This document shows, one piece after another, positions 30,864-39,868 of a DNA stretch of 64,000 nt; positions within the stretch are counted from its first letter, which is position 1; each line of letters opens with the position of its first letter. The stretch comes from NIOZ-UU13 sp035528395 (GTDB lineage: Bacteria; Planctomycetota; Phycisphaerae; Sedimentisphaerales; Anaerobacaceae), in NCBI GenBank assembly GCA_035528395.1, contig DATKYR010000053.1:23650-87649 (forward strand), written 5' to 3'. The translations under genes and the position numbers were made by a program. The notes under the pieces were generated by a model. The model did no database searches. It saw only the letters and a program-made list of their open reading frames with translations, and had not been told where the DNA came from.

Positions 30864-33347
30864 TCAGGGCAGGCACCTGCAATTATGTTCGCTTTTTTTG
30901 TGGGGTACCACAGATTCAGTACGTCCTACCAGATGTATCTCTTCGGCACTATACGCCGCACGCCGATCCCAAAACTCATCCCAATCGACAAGATGCGCAT
31001 CGAAGAACGGCCCATCCACACATGCAAACTTCGTTTGGTCACCGACTGTTACGCGACAGGCCCCGCACATGCCGGTGCCGTCCAACATAATCGGGTTCAG
31101 GGCAGCCAACGTTTTTACGCCGAACGGTTCTGTCTCCTGAGCCATCAACATCATCATAAAGGGACAACCCACAGCGACGACAAGGTCGATTTTTTCACCA
31201 TCTTTGAGTTTTTGTCCAATCACATCAATCACATGTCCCTTGATGTTCAAAGAACCGTCAATTGTTGTCTGGATTAACTCATCTGATACAGCTTGAAGTT
31301 TTTCTTTGTAATAATGCTTATAGTGACTGCGGGCTTCCGTGATAGTGATAACCCGATTGCCGGCTTCTTTTAACGCCGGGGCGATTCGAAGGATTGCTCC
31401 AATTCCATAACACCCCGCAGTCAGGGCCACCGTGCCGTAGCGCTTGATTTCCAGAGGAATGCCCAGCGGCCCTACCACGTGGGCTATTCTTTCTCCCGCT
31501 TTCAAGAGCACGAGCTTGCGGCTGGACTGGCCCACTTCCAGAACTATCAGGGTGATAGTTCCCTTTTCAGCATCCCAGTCACACAACGTGAAAGGCACAC
31601 GTTCGGATTTCTCATCGACCATAATAATAACAAACTGGCCGGGCTGGGCTTTTTCCGCCACGTTCGGTGCTTTGATTACAATTTCGTGTATGTTCGGGGA
31701 AATCTCAGATTTTTCCAGAATTTCGAATCCCTCTGTTTTCTTGCTTTCGACTTTGGGGGATATGGGAGTATCGTCAACCGGCAGTTCCTGCAGAGCCAAC
31801 ACTTTTTCATCGATGCGATGACCTCGGAAGAAGGTTCGTCTAAGTTTGGCATTCGTAGCGGCGGCAGGAGCATCCTTGGGCTGGGCCAACAGTTCGGCTG
31901 AGATTCCCAGCTCCCGGGTGATTGCACCGGCTGACTCATACGCAAAATCTTTGGCCCCCATTGCCCGGGCCAGCGAGCTGATTATCCACCATTCGGCTTT
32001 AGCCTGGCCCAGCGGTTCACACGCTTTATGCAGGGGCCTTTTTTGCCCCGAGCCATCGAGGATAGTCCCACTAATCTCGGCGAAAACCGCCGCCGGCAGC
32101 ACAATATCAGCACGTTCGCTCACAGCGGTGGGGTAACAATCCTGCACAATCAGCAGCTCAAGTCCATCCAGATTCGCCGAATCGACGAAATTGCCCGTCA
32201 GCAGTGCTGCTTTTGTACCTTTCGGCAGCGAAGTTCGCGAAATGCCCCGCGCATCAGGCTCAAGCTCAATATAGTTTTTCGATTTCATTACCTCATTGGT
32301 GAACTTCTTAAAGATATGGCGGTCCTCAAGAGTGCTCGTTGTATCGCAGACCATCGTGAAACCATCACCGAGGAATTCCTTTAGTTTTCCGGCTGTGCTT
32401 TCGAGAGCTTCCTCCCATTCGGTTTGGCGCAAAACCTCGCCGACACGCACGTAGGGCATACTCAACCGGTCGGTACCATTTAGAAATTCGGGAATAGCAA
32501 ATCGACCCAATACACAAACGGGGACATCCTCATTCACTGCTTTTGCGGTAATAAGTTTCCTACCATCGGCATCAAGCTCTAAGGCGCACGCTGCCTCGCA
32601 GAAAATACAGGTTGATTGTGTGATGGTGTCCGGCTTGCCGTACCATTTGGCGTACCTCTCAGCCAGGGTGCCGGTCGGACATACATCGATACACGAGCCG
32701 CAGAATTGACAACCTGCATCGGACAGTGAGCATCCGAAGGCCTGGCCGATATGTGTCTTGCTGCCGCGACCAATGAAATCAATGGCTGCCTTGCCCTGTT
32801 GATGTTTACAAATGCGAACGCAACGGCCGCAAAGAATGCAGAGGTTAAGGTCGCGGTCGATGAATGGATTTGACCGGTCAATCGGCCGATGGTGATAGGA
32901 CGGCGGAACAGGCAAGTCTGAAAAGCCCAGTTCCTCAGATAAGGCACGCACCTCACAGACCTCTTTATTGTTACAGGTATGGCATCCGGTGGTGCGACCT
33001 GCTTTTTCCGCTTCGGGCCGATATTGTTCACAAAGCTCCCGCCTGCTGCAGAGAAGGCAGGCGCTGGGATGTTCGAGCATCATTAGCGCGAGGATATTTC
33101 GGCGCAGATTCTGCAATGCCTTCGTATTGGTTTGCACTACCATTGCCTCGGCTGCGGGTGTCGTGCACGAAGTCGGATAGCCGCGCATACCTTCGATTTC
33201 GACCACACAAAGCCGACATGCGCCGAACGGTGACAAATGCGAGTGCGTACAAAGATGAGGAATCGAAACATCGTGCCGCAGGGCGCATTGCAAAATCGTT
33301 TCTTCTTTGTCGGCGGTTACTGTTTTTCCGTCTATGGTTAGTTTCAC
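30864..33347 (-). CDS. NuoG-like iron-sulfur protein fused to an NfnA domain
   Basis: A single chain of about 827 residues joining two electron-transfer modules. The N-terminal 480 residues are NuoG-like. They carry a [2Fe-2S] ferredoxin domain (CTHSHLSPFGACRLC), HPSACLLC, an additional CHTCNNKEVC cluster, two [4Fe-4S] motifs (CILCGRCVRIC, CQFCGSCIDVCP), CIFCEAACAL and a shortened molybdopterin-fold remnant. From about residue 535 the chain is NfnA/SudB-like: an FAD-binding PGQFVIIM, VPFTLCDWD, an NAD-binding LTAGCYGIGAIL and C-terminal MCGACRV...FACVDGPFFDAHLVDW. It is fourth-last to third in the operon, followed by NfnB. GTG 33347, with AAGGA ten bases upstream, is preferred over TTG 33383. 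No molybdenum ligand or hydrogenase site is evident. Confidence 0.88.
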   Translation of the reverse strand: MKLTIDGKTVTADKEETILQCALRHDVSIPHLCTHSHLSPFGACRLCVVEIEGMRGYPTSCTTPAAEAMVVQTNTKALQNLRRNILALMMLEHPSACLLCSRRELCEQYRPEAEKAGRTTGCHTCNNKEVCEVRALSEELGFSDLPVPPSYHHRPIDRSNPFIDRDLNLCILCGRCVRICKHQQGKAAIDFIGRGSKTHIGQAFGCSLSDAGCQFCGSCIDVCPTGTLAERYAKWYGKPDTITQSTCIFCEAACALELDADGRKLITAKAVNEDVPVCVLGRFAIPEFLNGTDRLSMPYVRVGEVLRQTEWEEALESTAGKLKEFLGDGFTMVCDTTSTLEDRHIFKKFTNEVMKSKNYIELEPDARGISRTSLPKGTKAALLTGNFVDSANLDGLELLIVQDCYPTAVSERADIVLPAAVFAEISGTILDGSGQKRPLHKACEPLGQAKAEWWIISSLARAMGAKDFAYESAGAITRELGISAELLAQPKDAPAAATNAKLRRTFFRGHRIDEKVLALQELPVDDTPISPKVESKKTEGFEILEKSEISPNIHEIVIKAPNVAEKAQPGQFVIIMVDEKSERVPFTLCDWDAEKGTITLIVLEVGQSSRKLVLLKAGERIAHVVGPLGIPLEIKRYGTVALTAGCYGIGAILRIAPALKEAGNRVITITEARSHYKHYYKEKLQAVSDELIQTTIDGSLNIKGHVIDVIGQKLKDGEKIDLVVAVGCPFMMMLMAQETEPFGVKTLAALNPIMLDGTGMCGACRVTVGDQTKFACVDGPFFDAHLVDWDEFWDRRAAYSAEEIHLVGRTESVVPHKKSEHNCRCLP

Positions 33348-33404
33348 TTTAACCGATTCCTTTTTACTTACAGTGTCCAACAAAATTGATTGCTTGACAC
33401 GATT

Positions 33405-33477
33405 GTCATTCTGACCGAAGCGAAGAATCTCATTGTTTTAAACGTGAGAAGAGACCCTTCGCTGCGCTCAGGGTGAC
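33405..33477. repeat. REP-like hairpin inside the bifurcating-complex operon
   Basis: GTCATTCTGACCGAAGCGAA-type sequence at 33405-33431 is complementary at 21 of 27 positions to 33451-33477, and most mismatches can form G-U pairs. It fills most of the gap between the NuoF-like and NuoG::NfnA genes. It belongs to the same GTCATTCTGA family as the core of 10372-10543. It may set the relative expression of the two flanking genes. Confidence 0.7.
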
Positions 33478-33496
33478 ATATTGGTTTTTGTTAGAA

Positions 33497-35434
33497 CTAT
33501 TTAGTCTTACCCTTCTTTTCTTTACGCTGCTCGTATCTTGTCAGTTCGCCGCTGCGGCGATAGACGGCGGCATAAACTGGTGGACAGGTGCTCAGGCACG
33601 CGCCGCACTGGATACAGATTTCCTGGTCGATAACGTGGAGTTTTTTCTTCTCGCCGCTGATGGCCTCAACGGGGCAAACCCGCGAGCAGGCACCGCAGCC
33701 GGAACACCGGTCCCGGTCAATGTGATAGCTAATCATCCTGCTGCAGACAAAGGCGGGACACCAGCCTTTGTCAATGTGCTCTTCATACTCCTCTCGAAAA
33801 TAACGCAGCGTTGTCAGTACCGGGTTAGGTGCGGTTTGGCCGAGTCCGCACAATGAGCCGTCTTTGACGGTCTGTGCGATTTCTTTAAGATTATCGAGGT
33901 CGGCTGTTTCACCTTCTCCGGCTGTGATGCGCTCCAGAATACTCAGCATTGCTCGTGTTCCGACCCGGCAGGGAGCACACTTGCCGCAGGATTCTTCCTG
34001 CGTAAATGAGAGAAAGTATTTTGCAATATCGACCACGCAGGTGTCTTCGTCGAGCACTACCATCCCGCCGGAGCCCATAATGCTGCCGGCCTTAGTGAGC
34101 GATTCGTAGTCAACGGGCAGGTCCATTTTTTCGGCTGGGATGCAGCCGCCCGAGGGCCCGCCGGTCTGTACTGCTTTTAGCGCCTTTCCTGCGGGAATCC
34201 CGCCTCCGATGTCGTACACTATATCCTTGAGTGTGATACCCAACGGCACCTCGACCAGACCTGTCCGCTCGATTTTGCCCGCCAGTGCGAACGTTTTCGT
34301 TCCTTTGCTGGACTCGCTGCCGTATTGAGTGTACCAGTCAGCCCCGTTGCGGAGAATCGACGGCAAATTGCCCAGCGTCTCCACGTTTTGGATGACTGTT
34401 GGTCTGCCCCACAATCCACTTACGGCAGGAAACGGCGGTCGAGGCTGCGGCATTCCACGCTGGCCTTCGATAGAAGCTATCAGCGCTGTTTCTTCGCCGC
34501 ATACAAATGCGCCCGCGCCTTTCTTTATGGTCAGCTCAAAAGAGAAACCCGAGCCTTGAATGTTCTCGCCCAGCAGGCCCAGTTCTCGCATCTGAGAGAT
34601 GGCGACCTGCAATCGATGTATAGCTAAGGGATATTCGGCCCGGCAGTAGATGTAACCCTGCGATGCCCCTAATGTAAAAGCCGCAATCAGCATACCTTCC
34701 AGTACGGCGTGTGGGTCGCCTTCGATAAGCGAGCGGTTCATAAATGCGCCGGGGTCGCCCTCGTCGGCATTGCATATCAAGTATTTCGTTTGCCCGGACG
34801 CATTACGACAAAACTGCCACTTGCGCCAGGTGGGAAATCCGGCGCCTCCGCGTCCGCGCAGACCTGCAGCCTTGACTTCTTCGAGAGTCTTATCAGGCCC
34901 TATCTCAAGCGCCTGCAGAAATCCGCGATAGCCTTCGCGGGCCAGATAGTGATACGGATTTTCCGGATCTATTAAACCGCAGTTACGCAGGATATTGCGA
35001 ACCTGCTGACGCATCATCGGATGTGCGTCGAAATCCTCGATGCCATTCAGTTCTCCCGGTGTCATTTTACCTAAAGCCCATTGCTTGCAGGGGTCATCAC
35101 CCAGAACGTGATTTTCGAGAATATGGATTATTTCATCGGGTCCGATATTTCCATAACATATACGTGGCGCGTCGCTTTTATGCACGATTACCAGCGGCTC
35201 AAAAGAGCACGGCCCGAGGCAGCCTACTTCGACGACCTGGGCATTCAGTTTTTTTGCCTCGATATGGCTGCGAAGGCGCTGCAGAACTTCTCCGGCACCG
35301 GCGGCGCGACCGCACGTTGCCGCACCAACGAAGAAAATAGGAACTTCACTGTCCTGGAGCTTGCGCCATTGAGCTTGAGCTTCGGTAAAGGCTTGTCGAA
35401 GACCCCTTCCAACATGGGGTTGCAATGATGTCAT
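33497..35434 (-). CDS. NuoF/HydB-like flavin and iron-sulfur subunit
   Basis: An NAD(H)- and FMN-binding subunit of about 645 residues with the extended HydB/BfuB layout. The N-terminal thioredoxin-like [2Fe-2S] domain has TCGRAAGA and VGCLGPC. Next come the FMN/NADH fold (GLRGRGGAGFPTWRKW, CNADEGDPGAFMNRSL), an SLBB domain, and ESCGKCAPCRVG for a [4Fe-4S] centre. Two extra C-terminal [4Fe-4S] clusters follow (CSGCGACSRVCP, CIQCGACLSTCP). The extra clusters separate it from respiratory NuoF and are typical of bifurcating enzymes. ATG 35434 overlaps the upstream stop as ATGA, indicating coupled translation. A longer frame to 35590 adds an unconserved, Arg-rich stretch. Confidence 0.92.
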   Translation of the reverse strand: MTSLQPHVGRGLRQAFTEAQAQWRKLQDSEVPIFFVGAATCGRAAGAGEVLQRLRSHIEAKKLNAQVVEVGCLGPCSFEPLVIVHKSDAPRICYGNIGPDEIIHILENHVLGDDPCKQWALGKMTPGELNGIEDFDAHPMMRQQVRNILRNCGLIDPENPYHYLAREGYRGFLQALEIGPDKTLEEVKAAGLRGRGGAGFPTWRKWQFCRNASGQTKYLICNADEGDPGAFMNRSLIEGDPHAVLEGMLIAAFTLGASQGYIYCRAEYPLAIHRLQVAISQMRELGLLGENIQGSGFSFELTIKKGAGAFVCGEETALIASIEGQRGMPQPRPPFPAVSGLWGRPTVIQNVETLGNLPSILRNGADWYTQYGSESSKGTKTFALAGKIERTGLVEVPLGITLKDIVYDIGGGIPAGKALKAVQTGGPSGGCIPAEKMDLPVDYESLTKAGSIMGSGGMVVLDEDTCVVDIAKYFLSFTQEESCGKCAPCRVGTRAMLSILERITAGEGETADLDNLKEIAQTVKDGSLCGLGQTAPNPVLTTLRYFREEYEEHIDKGWCPAFVCSRMISYHIDRDRCSGCGACSRVCPVEAISGEKKKLHVIDQEICIQCGACLSTCPPVYAAVYRRSGELTRYEQRKEKKGKTK

Positions 35435-35955
35435 GTGTTCTCGTCGTCCTCCTTGCCTGTCTCGGCTTGGCCGAGCCAAGACGGGCCGGCGTATTGAGAA
35501 AGTATGGATGGGATTTTCTTCGTGGTTATTTGTGCATGCACCTTGCCGTCTACCGAGACGACCGGCGCCAGTGCACAGCAGCCCAGACAAGCCACGCGTT
35601 CGAGGTCAAATTTGCCATCTTCGGTGGTTTGGCCGGACTTGATTCCCAGATGCTGCTGTAACTCCTGGAGGAGCTGGCGGCCCCCACGAACGTGGCAGGC
35701 TGTTCCCTGACAGCTCCGGATGGTGTGCTGCCCCGGAGGACTGAAACGAAACTGCGTATAAAACGTGGCTACTCCGTATATCTCGTTGGCCGATATCCCC
35801 ATCAGCCTCTCCAGCTCTTCTACTGCTTCTTCCGACAAGTAGCCGAATTTTTCCTGTACGTCCTGCAGGATTGGTATAAGGCTCCCGCGGTTTGCAGGGT
35901 ATCTCGCTAAAATATCCGTAATTTGAGACGAATTTTCTTTTGCTGGTCTAATCAT
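35431..35955 (-). CDS. NuoE-like [2Fe-2S] subunit
   Basis: The first gene of the complex, 174 residues from ATG 35955; a GTG at 36036 would add 27 unconserved residues. The fold starts at ITDILARYPANRGSLIPILQ. The four cluster cysteines are in CQGTACHVRGG and CLGCC, separated by the usual spacing, giving a thioredoxin-like [2Fe-2S] protein. It passes or receives electrons from the NuoF-like partner whose start overlaps its stop by four bases. No strong Shine-Dalgarno sequence is visible at either start. Confidence 0.92.
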   Translation of the reverse strand: MIRPAKENSSQITDILARYPANRGSLIPILQDVQEKFGYLSEEAVEELERLMGISANEIYGVATFYTQFRFSPPGQHTIRSCQGTACHVRGGRQLLQELQQHLGIKSGQTTEDGKFDLERVACLGCCALAPVVSVDGKVHAQITTKKIPSILSQYAGPSWLGQAETGKEDDENT

Positions 35956-36266
35956 TCTTGCGTACAAGCCCAAAAAAAGCGTATAGCTGTAATTTACTTC
36001 GAAGCACAACTTTTCCGCTATAACTTCGCGCGACACTTTTGTTTTTTTAGGCCGAATTCCCTAAAAGGTTGGGATTATTACATAGACCGGCCCGTATGTC
36101 AAGAATTTTCGTGCGCTGTAACGTTTTAGAAGTGCGTGTTGAGAATTGATATCGCAGCTGTCCGGTGTTATATCCGGCCGAGCTTGTTGAGGCTGGTTTG
36201 TCGAAGTCGGAGTTTTAGACCGAAGCTGCCATATAGTCAAACCTGATTATCAGGTTAGTTTGCTTA

Positions 36267-37454
36267 TTACTCGTACCAGCGCTTTATTTCGAAGCGCACT
36301 AACTCGTCATTCATACTTACATCTCTCAGCGAGGCGTCATACATAAAGACACCGGAGTTTTGCATGTCAAAGGTCTTGCCTACAACTGCTCCATATACGG
36401 TGGCGCTATTGTTCATTATTACATCTGCATTAGGGGCATAAATTGCCCCGTATAAATCACTGCTGTTCTTAAATATTATAGTCTCACAACTATCAAGGCC
36501 ATATATTTGTAGTTGCTTTGCGTCTTCGGTCAGGTTATTGACAGCGCTTGAGTTTTTGCCTTCAAAATCCCCGCCTAAATACAGAGTCAGAGAGGAACCC
36601 TCCTCTATCTGCAGCTCAGCAGAATTACCGAGGATTATGTCGCCGGTAATATAGAGGGTAACGTCCCCACTAATTATAACTGTTTCGCTGTTCCCGAGGT
36701 CAATGCTGCTATACTTGCCAGAACTGGTTATTGTTGTATTCTCTATTATGTCTCCACCGGACGGCAAAGTCTGGAGCGCCTCCGGCACCGTTACTGGTGG
36801 CAGCTCCACTTCCTCGGTCAAGGCTGTACTCTGACCTTCGATGGTTGCACCGCTTTTCAACTCAATAGCGGTCTCAGGGTCTCCTCCCACACCCACAGCA
36901 ACGTCACCCTTTATAGTTGCCGAGTTTGCCAGCCAGACAGAGCCTTCTGCGGTACTGTTCGTGCCAACTTTAAGATTTGCGTCGCCAGCGTCGTAATTGT
37001 ACCAGTCTACCTCATCCGCATTAGCCAGGTTTATGAATCCTTCCGTGAAAATTGCTGCTTCAAATGGCCCCCGCAGTTGTAAAGTGCAGCTAACTGTTCT
37101 TTGGGCCTGATTGGAAGTTCCGGTAGATTGTATGGTATAGACGCCGGCATCACTTGTAACCGTGTAATTATAAACCGCATCGCAATTGGGCAGGCTTACT
37201 TCTGTTTCCAGCGGCAAGCTGCTTCCATCCCAGGGTTTGACTTTCAACTTCTCGTTCATTTCAAACAGAGCCTTTGTCAGTCCGGCGTCGGCGGCACATC
37301 GAGCTGTAATATCCGAGGTGGTTCGCAAAGAAATGGTACGACTGTTCAAACCCATACTGAGCAGCCCTGTCCCCATTGCAAGCAATATTAAGACCACAAC
37401 TATGGCCAGCGGTATGGCAGAGCCACGTTTTTTAGATTGTAGCAGCCTGTTCAT
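36267..37454 (-). CDS. PilX-type pseudopilin-like surface protein (copy 2)
   Basis: A 395-residue protein. The N-terminus KKRGSAIPLAIVVVLILLAM followed by GTGLLSMGLNSR is a PilX-N type prepilin-like leader and membrane helix. The rest is a low-complexity beta region rich in N, S, T and G with repeated LGNSAELQIEEGSSLTLYL-like strands, reminiscent of bactofilin or beta-helical proteins. It lies 106 bp downstream of a paralogue with a nearly identical N-terminus. Probably displayed on the envelope through a type II/IV-like system encoded elsewhere. GGAG precedes ATG 37454. Confidence 0.8.
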   Translation of the reverse strand: MNRLLQSKKRGSAIPLAIVVVLILLAMGTGLLSMGLNSRTISLRTTSDITARCAADAGLTKALFEMNEKLKVKPWDGSSLPLETEVSLPNCDAVYNYTVTSDAGVYTIQSTGTSNQAQRTVSCTLQLRGPFEAAIFTEGFINLANADEVDWYNYDAGDANLKVGTNSTAEGSVWLANSATIKGDVAVGVGGDPETAIELKSGATIEGQSTALTEEVELPPVTVPEALQTLPSGGDIIENTTITSSGKYSSIDLGNSETVIISGDVTLYITGDIILGNSAELQIEEGSSLTLYLGGDFEGKNSSAVNNLTEDAKQLQIYGLDSCETIIFKNSSDLYGAIYAPNADVIMNNSATVYGAVVGKTFDMQNSGVFMYDASLRDVSMNDELVRFEIKRWYE

Positions 37455-37560
37455 ATTCTAATCTCCAACCAAAACAAGTCGATACCCACGACCCAAAAAC
37501 CTGATTCTGATGAGGAAGATTAAATAGCGGCTTCAGCCCCCAATTTTGCTGTTTTACAGC

Positions 37561-38832
37561 TTACTTTGTTTTTATAGGCATAGCCTCTATATCCGAAATC
37601 AATAATTTAGGACTGCCCTCATACCAACGCTCGACTACAAAACGTACACCCTCGTCTTCCAGGCTGACTTCTCTAAGCGCTTCATCGTAGTATAAATTTC
37701 CCCCGTTCTTGAATTCAAAGCTATCGGCGACGATAGCACCGTAAACATCTCCGTTAGCATACAGGTCAATATTAGCGTTTGGGGCATAGATTACTCCAGT
37801 CCAATCGTTCTTGGCCTTGACGTCGAAGTTCTGTTCGCCTTCGCCTGTACCGTACAATTTTATTGTTAAGGCATCCTTGGAGGGATTTTCAGTACTGATA
37901 CTGCTGCCATTGCCGCTGACAATATCTCCATCCAAGTAAATAGTCAAAGACGCTCCATCCTTTACAATAATCTCGCACGAATTACCGAGTTCGATATTTC
38001 CGGTGATGTACAAGACAACATGGCCATCTATTTTCAATATTCCCGCATCGACGCTCGATGCCAAGTCAATGTTGCCATATTGGCCGTTCCATGCTTCGGT
38101 AATTGTTATGGTTTTGCCCTTGGCTTCAATATCTGCCATCATATCGGTCAGTGTCGGCGGCGTTATCTGCGGCAAGGGGTCGTTTTCTGTTCCACCGAAC
38201 TGGTCCCCGGTCGTCGCGCCCAGGTCTTTTATAACAGTATCCGGATCGCCCCCGAGGCCCACAAGAACATCACCCTTCACAATTACACCACTGTTGAGAA
38301 CTACCATCGATTCCGCAGTGCTTTGTGTACCAATATCTACATTGAAATCGGTATCAAGTGAGTCCCCGGAGTTGTATCCATCAATGGTCGTACCGGATTT
38401 CAATACCAGACTTCCTTTCGTTAGAATCGCATGCTCAAATAATCCCTGCAGTCCTATGGTCGCATAGACTGTTCTTTGGGCCTGATCGGCTTTTCCAACG
38501 GACTGCATAATATAGCCTTTGGCGAGATTACCTGTAACGCTGTAACTGTAGGACGCGTCACAGTAGAGTAAGTTTATGTCTGTTGCCTTTGGCAGAGAGC
38601 TGACTGACCAGGGTTTAACTTTCAGATTTTCGTTCATTTGATACAGAGCCATTGTCAACCCTGTATCCGCAGCACATCGAGCTGTAATATCCGAGGTGGT
38701 TCGCAAAGAAAAGGTACGACTGTTCAAACCCATACTGAGCAGCCCTGTCCCCATTGCAAGCAATATTAAGACCACAACTATGGCCAGCGGTATGGCAGAG
38801 CCACGCTTTTTTGATTTTAGCAGCTTTTTCAT
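37561..38832 (-). CDS. PilX-type pseudopilin-like surface protein (copy 1)
   Basis: A 423-residue paralogue of the downstream gene. The first 50 residues differ at only a few positions, and about 155 bp of the 5' DNA are roughly 95% identical. The C-terminal two-thirds have diverged while keeping GDVLVGLGGDPDT, ITGNIELGNS and GVIYAPNANIDL-type strands. It carries an extra tail after ERWYEGS. GGAGG lies just before ATG 38832. It follows two short pilin-like genes on the same strand, so the four probably form one operon. Confidence 0.8.
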   Translation of the reverse strand: MKKLLKSKKRGSAIPLAIVVVLILLAMGTGLLSMGLNSRTFSLRTTSDITARCAADTGLTMALYQMNENLKVKPWSVSSLPKATDINLLYCDASYSYSVTGNLAKGYIMQSVGKADQAQRTVYATIGLQGLFEHAILTKGSLVLKSGTTIDGYNSGDSLDTDFNVDIGTQSTAESMVVLNSGVIVKGDVLVGLGGDPDTVIKDLGATTGDQFGGTENDPLPQITPPTLTDMMADIEAKGKTITITEAWNGQYGNIDLASSVDAGILKIDGHVVLYITGNIELGNSCEIIVKDGASLTIYLDGDIVSGNGSSISTENPSKDALTIKLYGTGEGEQNFDVKAKNDWTGVIYAPNANIDLYANGDVYGAIVADSFEFKNGGNLYYDEALREVSLEDEGVRFVVERWYEGSPKLLISDIEAMPIKTK

Positions 38833-38866
38833 ATTTACCTCCCTCTCTTTTTAGGAAACAATTTTT

Positions 38867-39385
38867 TTAATTGTTCGTAACCGCAGACGTGATAAGTGTG
38901 TTCGTCTGCGTCCCGTTATCGAGTTTAAGTATCATTTGAATGGACCGGCCGAGTTGCTTGAACGTGCAACTGGATACATTCTCACAGACAGTCTCGATTG
39001 TGTCTGTTGCTAGGGGATTCAATTGGCCGTACTCAACATTCAGTTTACCACCGGACGAAGAGAAACGTGCATAGCGGTCAACTACAGTAGATGCATCATT
39101 TGCGTAGTAATAGACCTCAACCCAACCGCCGGCGGGATCGATTAAGAACTTTTCCCTGCTTGCCTTGCGCAATACTGCGTCAAACTTCCTCCTTGCTACG
39201 TAGCCGTCTGTAACTACATCTGAGTATATACGATCATACATGTAGTTCCAGCCGCGCTGGCCGTCAACTAAGGCCATGCCGATAGCAAGTATGACAATAA
39301 TCATAATTGCCATGGCGGTTAGCAACTCGATAAGCGTAAAACCTCGTGAGGCTGTTAATCTTTTTTTAATCATCATCGTCTCCAT
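38867..39385 (-). CDS. Prepilin-type N-terminal cleavage/methylation protein
   Basis: A 172-residue type IV pilin/pseudopilin-like protein. The prepilin peptidase site is SRGFTLIELLTAMAIM, with the invariant +5 glutamate, followed by a single hydrophobic helix. The C-terminal region is a small beta domain. It may be a PulJ/GspJ-type minor pseudopilin. The gene starts seven bases after the upstream pilin-like gene. METMM offers alternative starts, and the GGAG inside ATGGAGACG could serve the second ATG pair. Confidence 0.85.
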   Translation of the reverse strand: METMMIKKRLTASRGFTLIELLTAMAIMIIVILAIGMALVDGQRGWNYMYDRIYSDVVTDGYVARRKFDAVLRKASREKFLIDPAGGWVEVYYYANDASTVVDRYARFSSSGGKLNVEYGQLNPLATDTIETVCENVSSCTFKQLGRSIQMILKLDNGTQTNTLITSAVTNN

Positions 39386-39391
39386 CGGCCC

Positions 39392-39868
39392 TTATAAGGC
39401 GTAGGTTGTGAGCTTAAAAGATTTATCTGCATCATTAAGGCTGCTTTGTCCCTGCTCCCGCTGCGCCCAGGCTACAATGATATTCAATGCCCTCAATCCG
39501 GTACTAACGTCTTTCCACGATAAAGTTATATAGAAGTTAGCGCGATTTACCGTAACGGTGTAGCTTCCGAGGAGGTTAAAATCCGCGGGCTTGTCGGGGC
39601 CGGCGCTTGAAGTGATTGTCAAGGCTGTACCTAAATATGTTACTGGATCATAGGTCTGAATGCCTCCGAGGCCCCGCCAATTTTCACAGAGCATCAGTCC
39701 GATTCTGGAGGCGGTTATCTTTGAGGCAGCTTTTTTTGCATCCAAAGCGGAATAATATCTAAAATTGGAAGTTCCGATAAGAGCCGCTAAGAGGATAGTC
39801 ATCGCTATTAATACGCCGACTAACGTGAGCCCCCGGCTACAACGAATTTTGCATGTTTTTGGGACCAT
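39392..39868 (-). CDS. Pilin-like protein lacking the +5 glutamate
   Basis: A 158-residue protein with a prepilin-like N-terminus, CSRGLTLVGVLIAMTILLAA. The +5 position of the mature protein, normally Glu, is Gly (GLTLVG). In type II secretion only the tip pseudopilin GspK lacks this residue, so a tip or initiator role is possible. The protein is shorter than GspK. It is first in the four-gene pseudopilin operon. GAGGAG precedes ATG 39868. Confidence 0.75.
   Translation of the reverse strand: MVPKTCKIRCSRGLTLVGVLIAMTILLAALIGTSNFRYYSALDAKKAASKITASRIGLMLCENWRGLGGIQTYDPVTYLGTALTITSSAGPDKPADFNLLGSYTVTVNRANFYITLSWKDVSTGLRALNIIVAWAQREQGQSSLNDADKSFKLTTYAL

Noticed and set aside
30864..33347. Formate dehydrogenase or [FeFe]-hydrogenase catalytic subunit
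   Set aside because: The molybdopterin fold is too short, lacks a Sec/Cys active site, and no H-cluster cysteine motifs are present.
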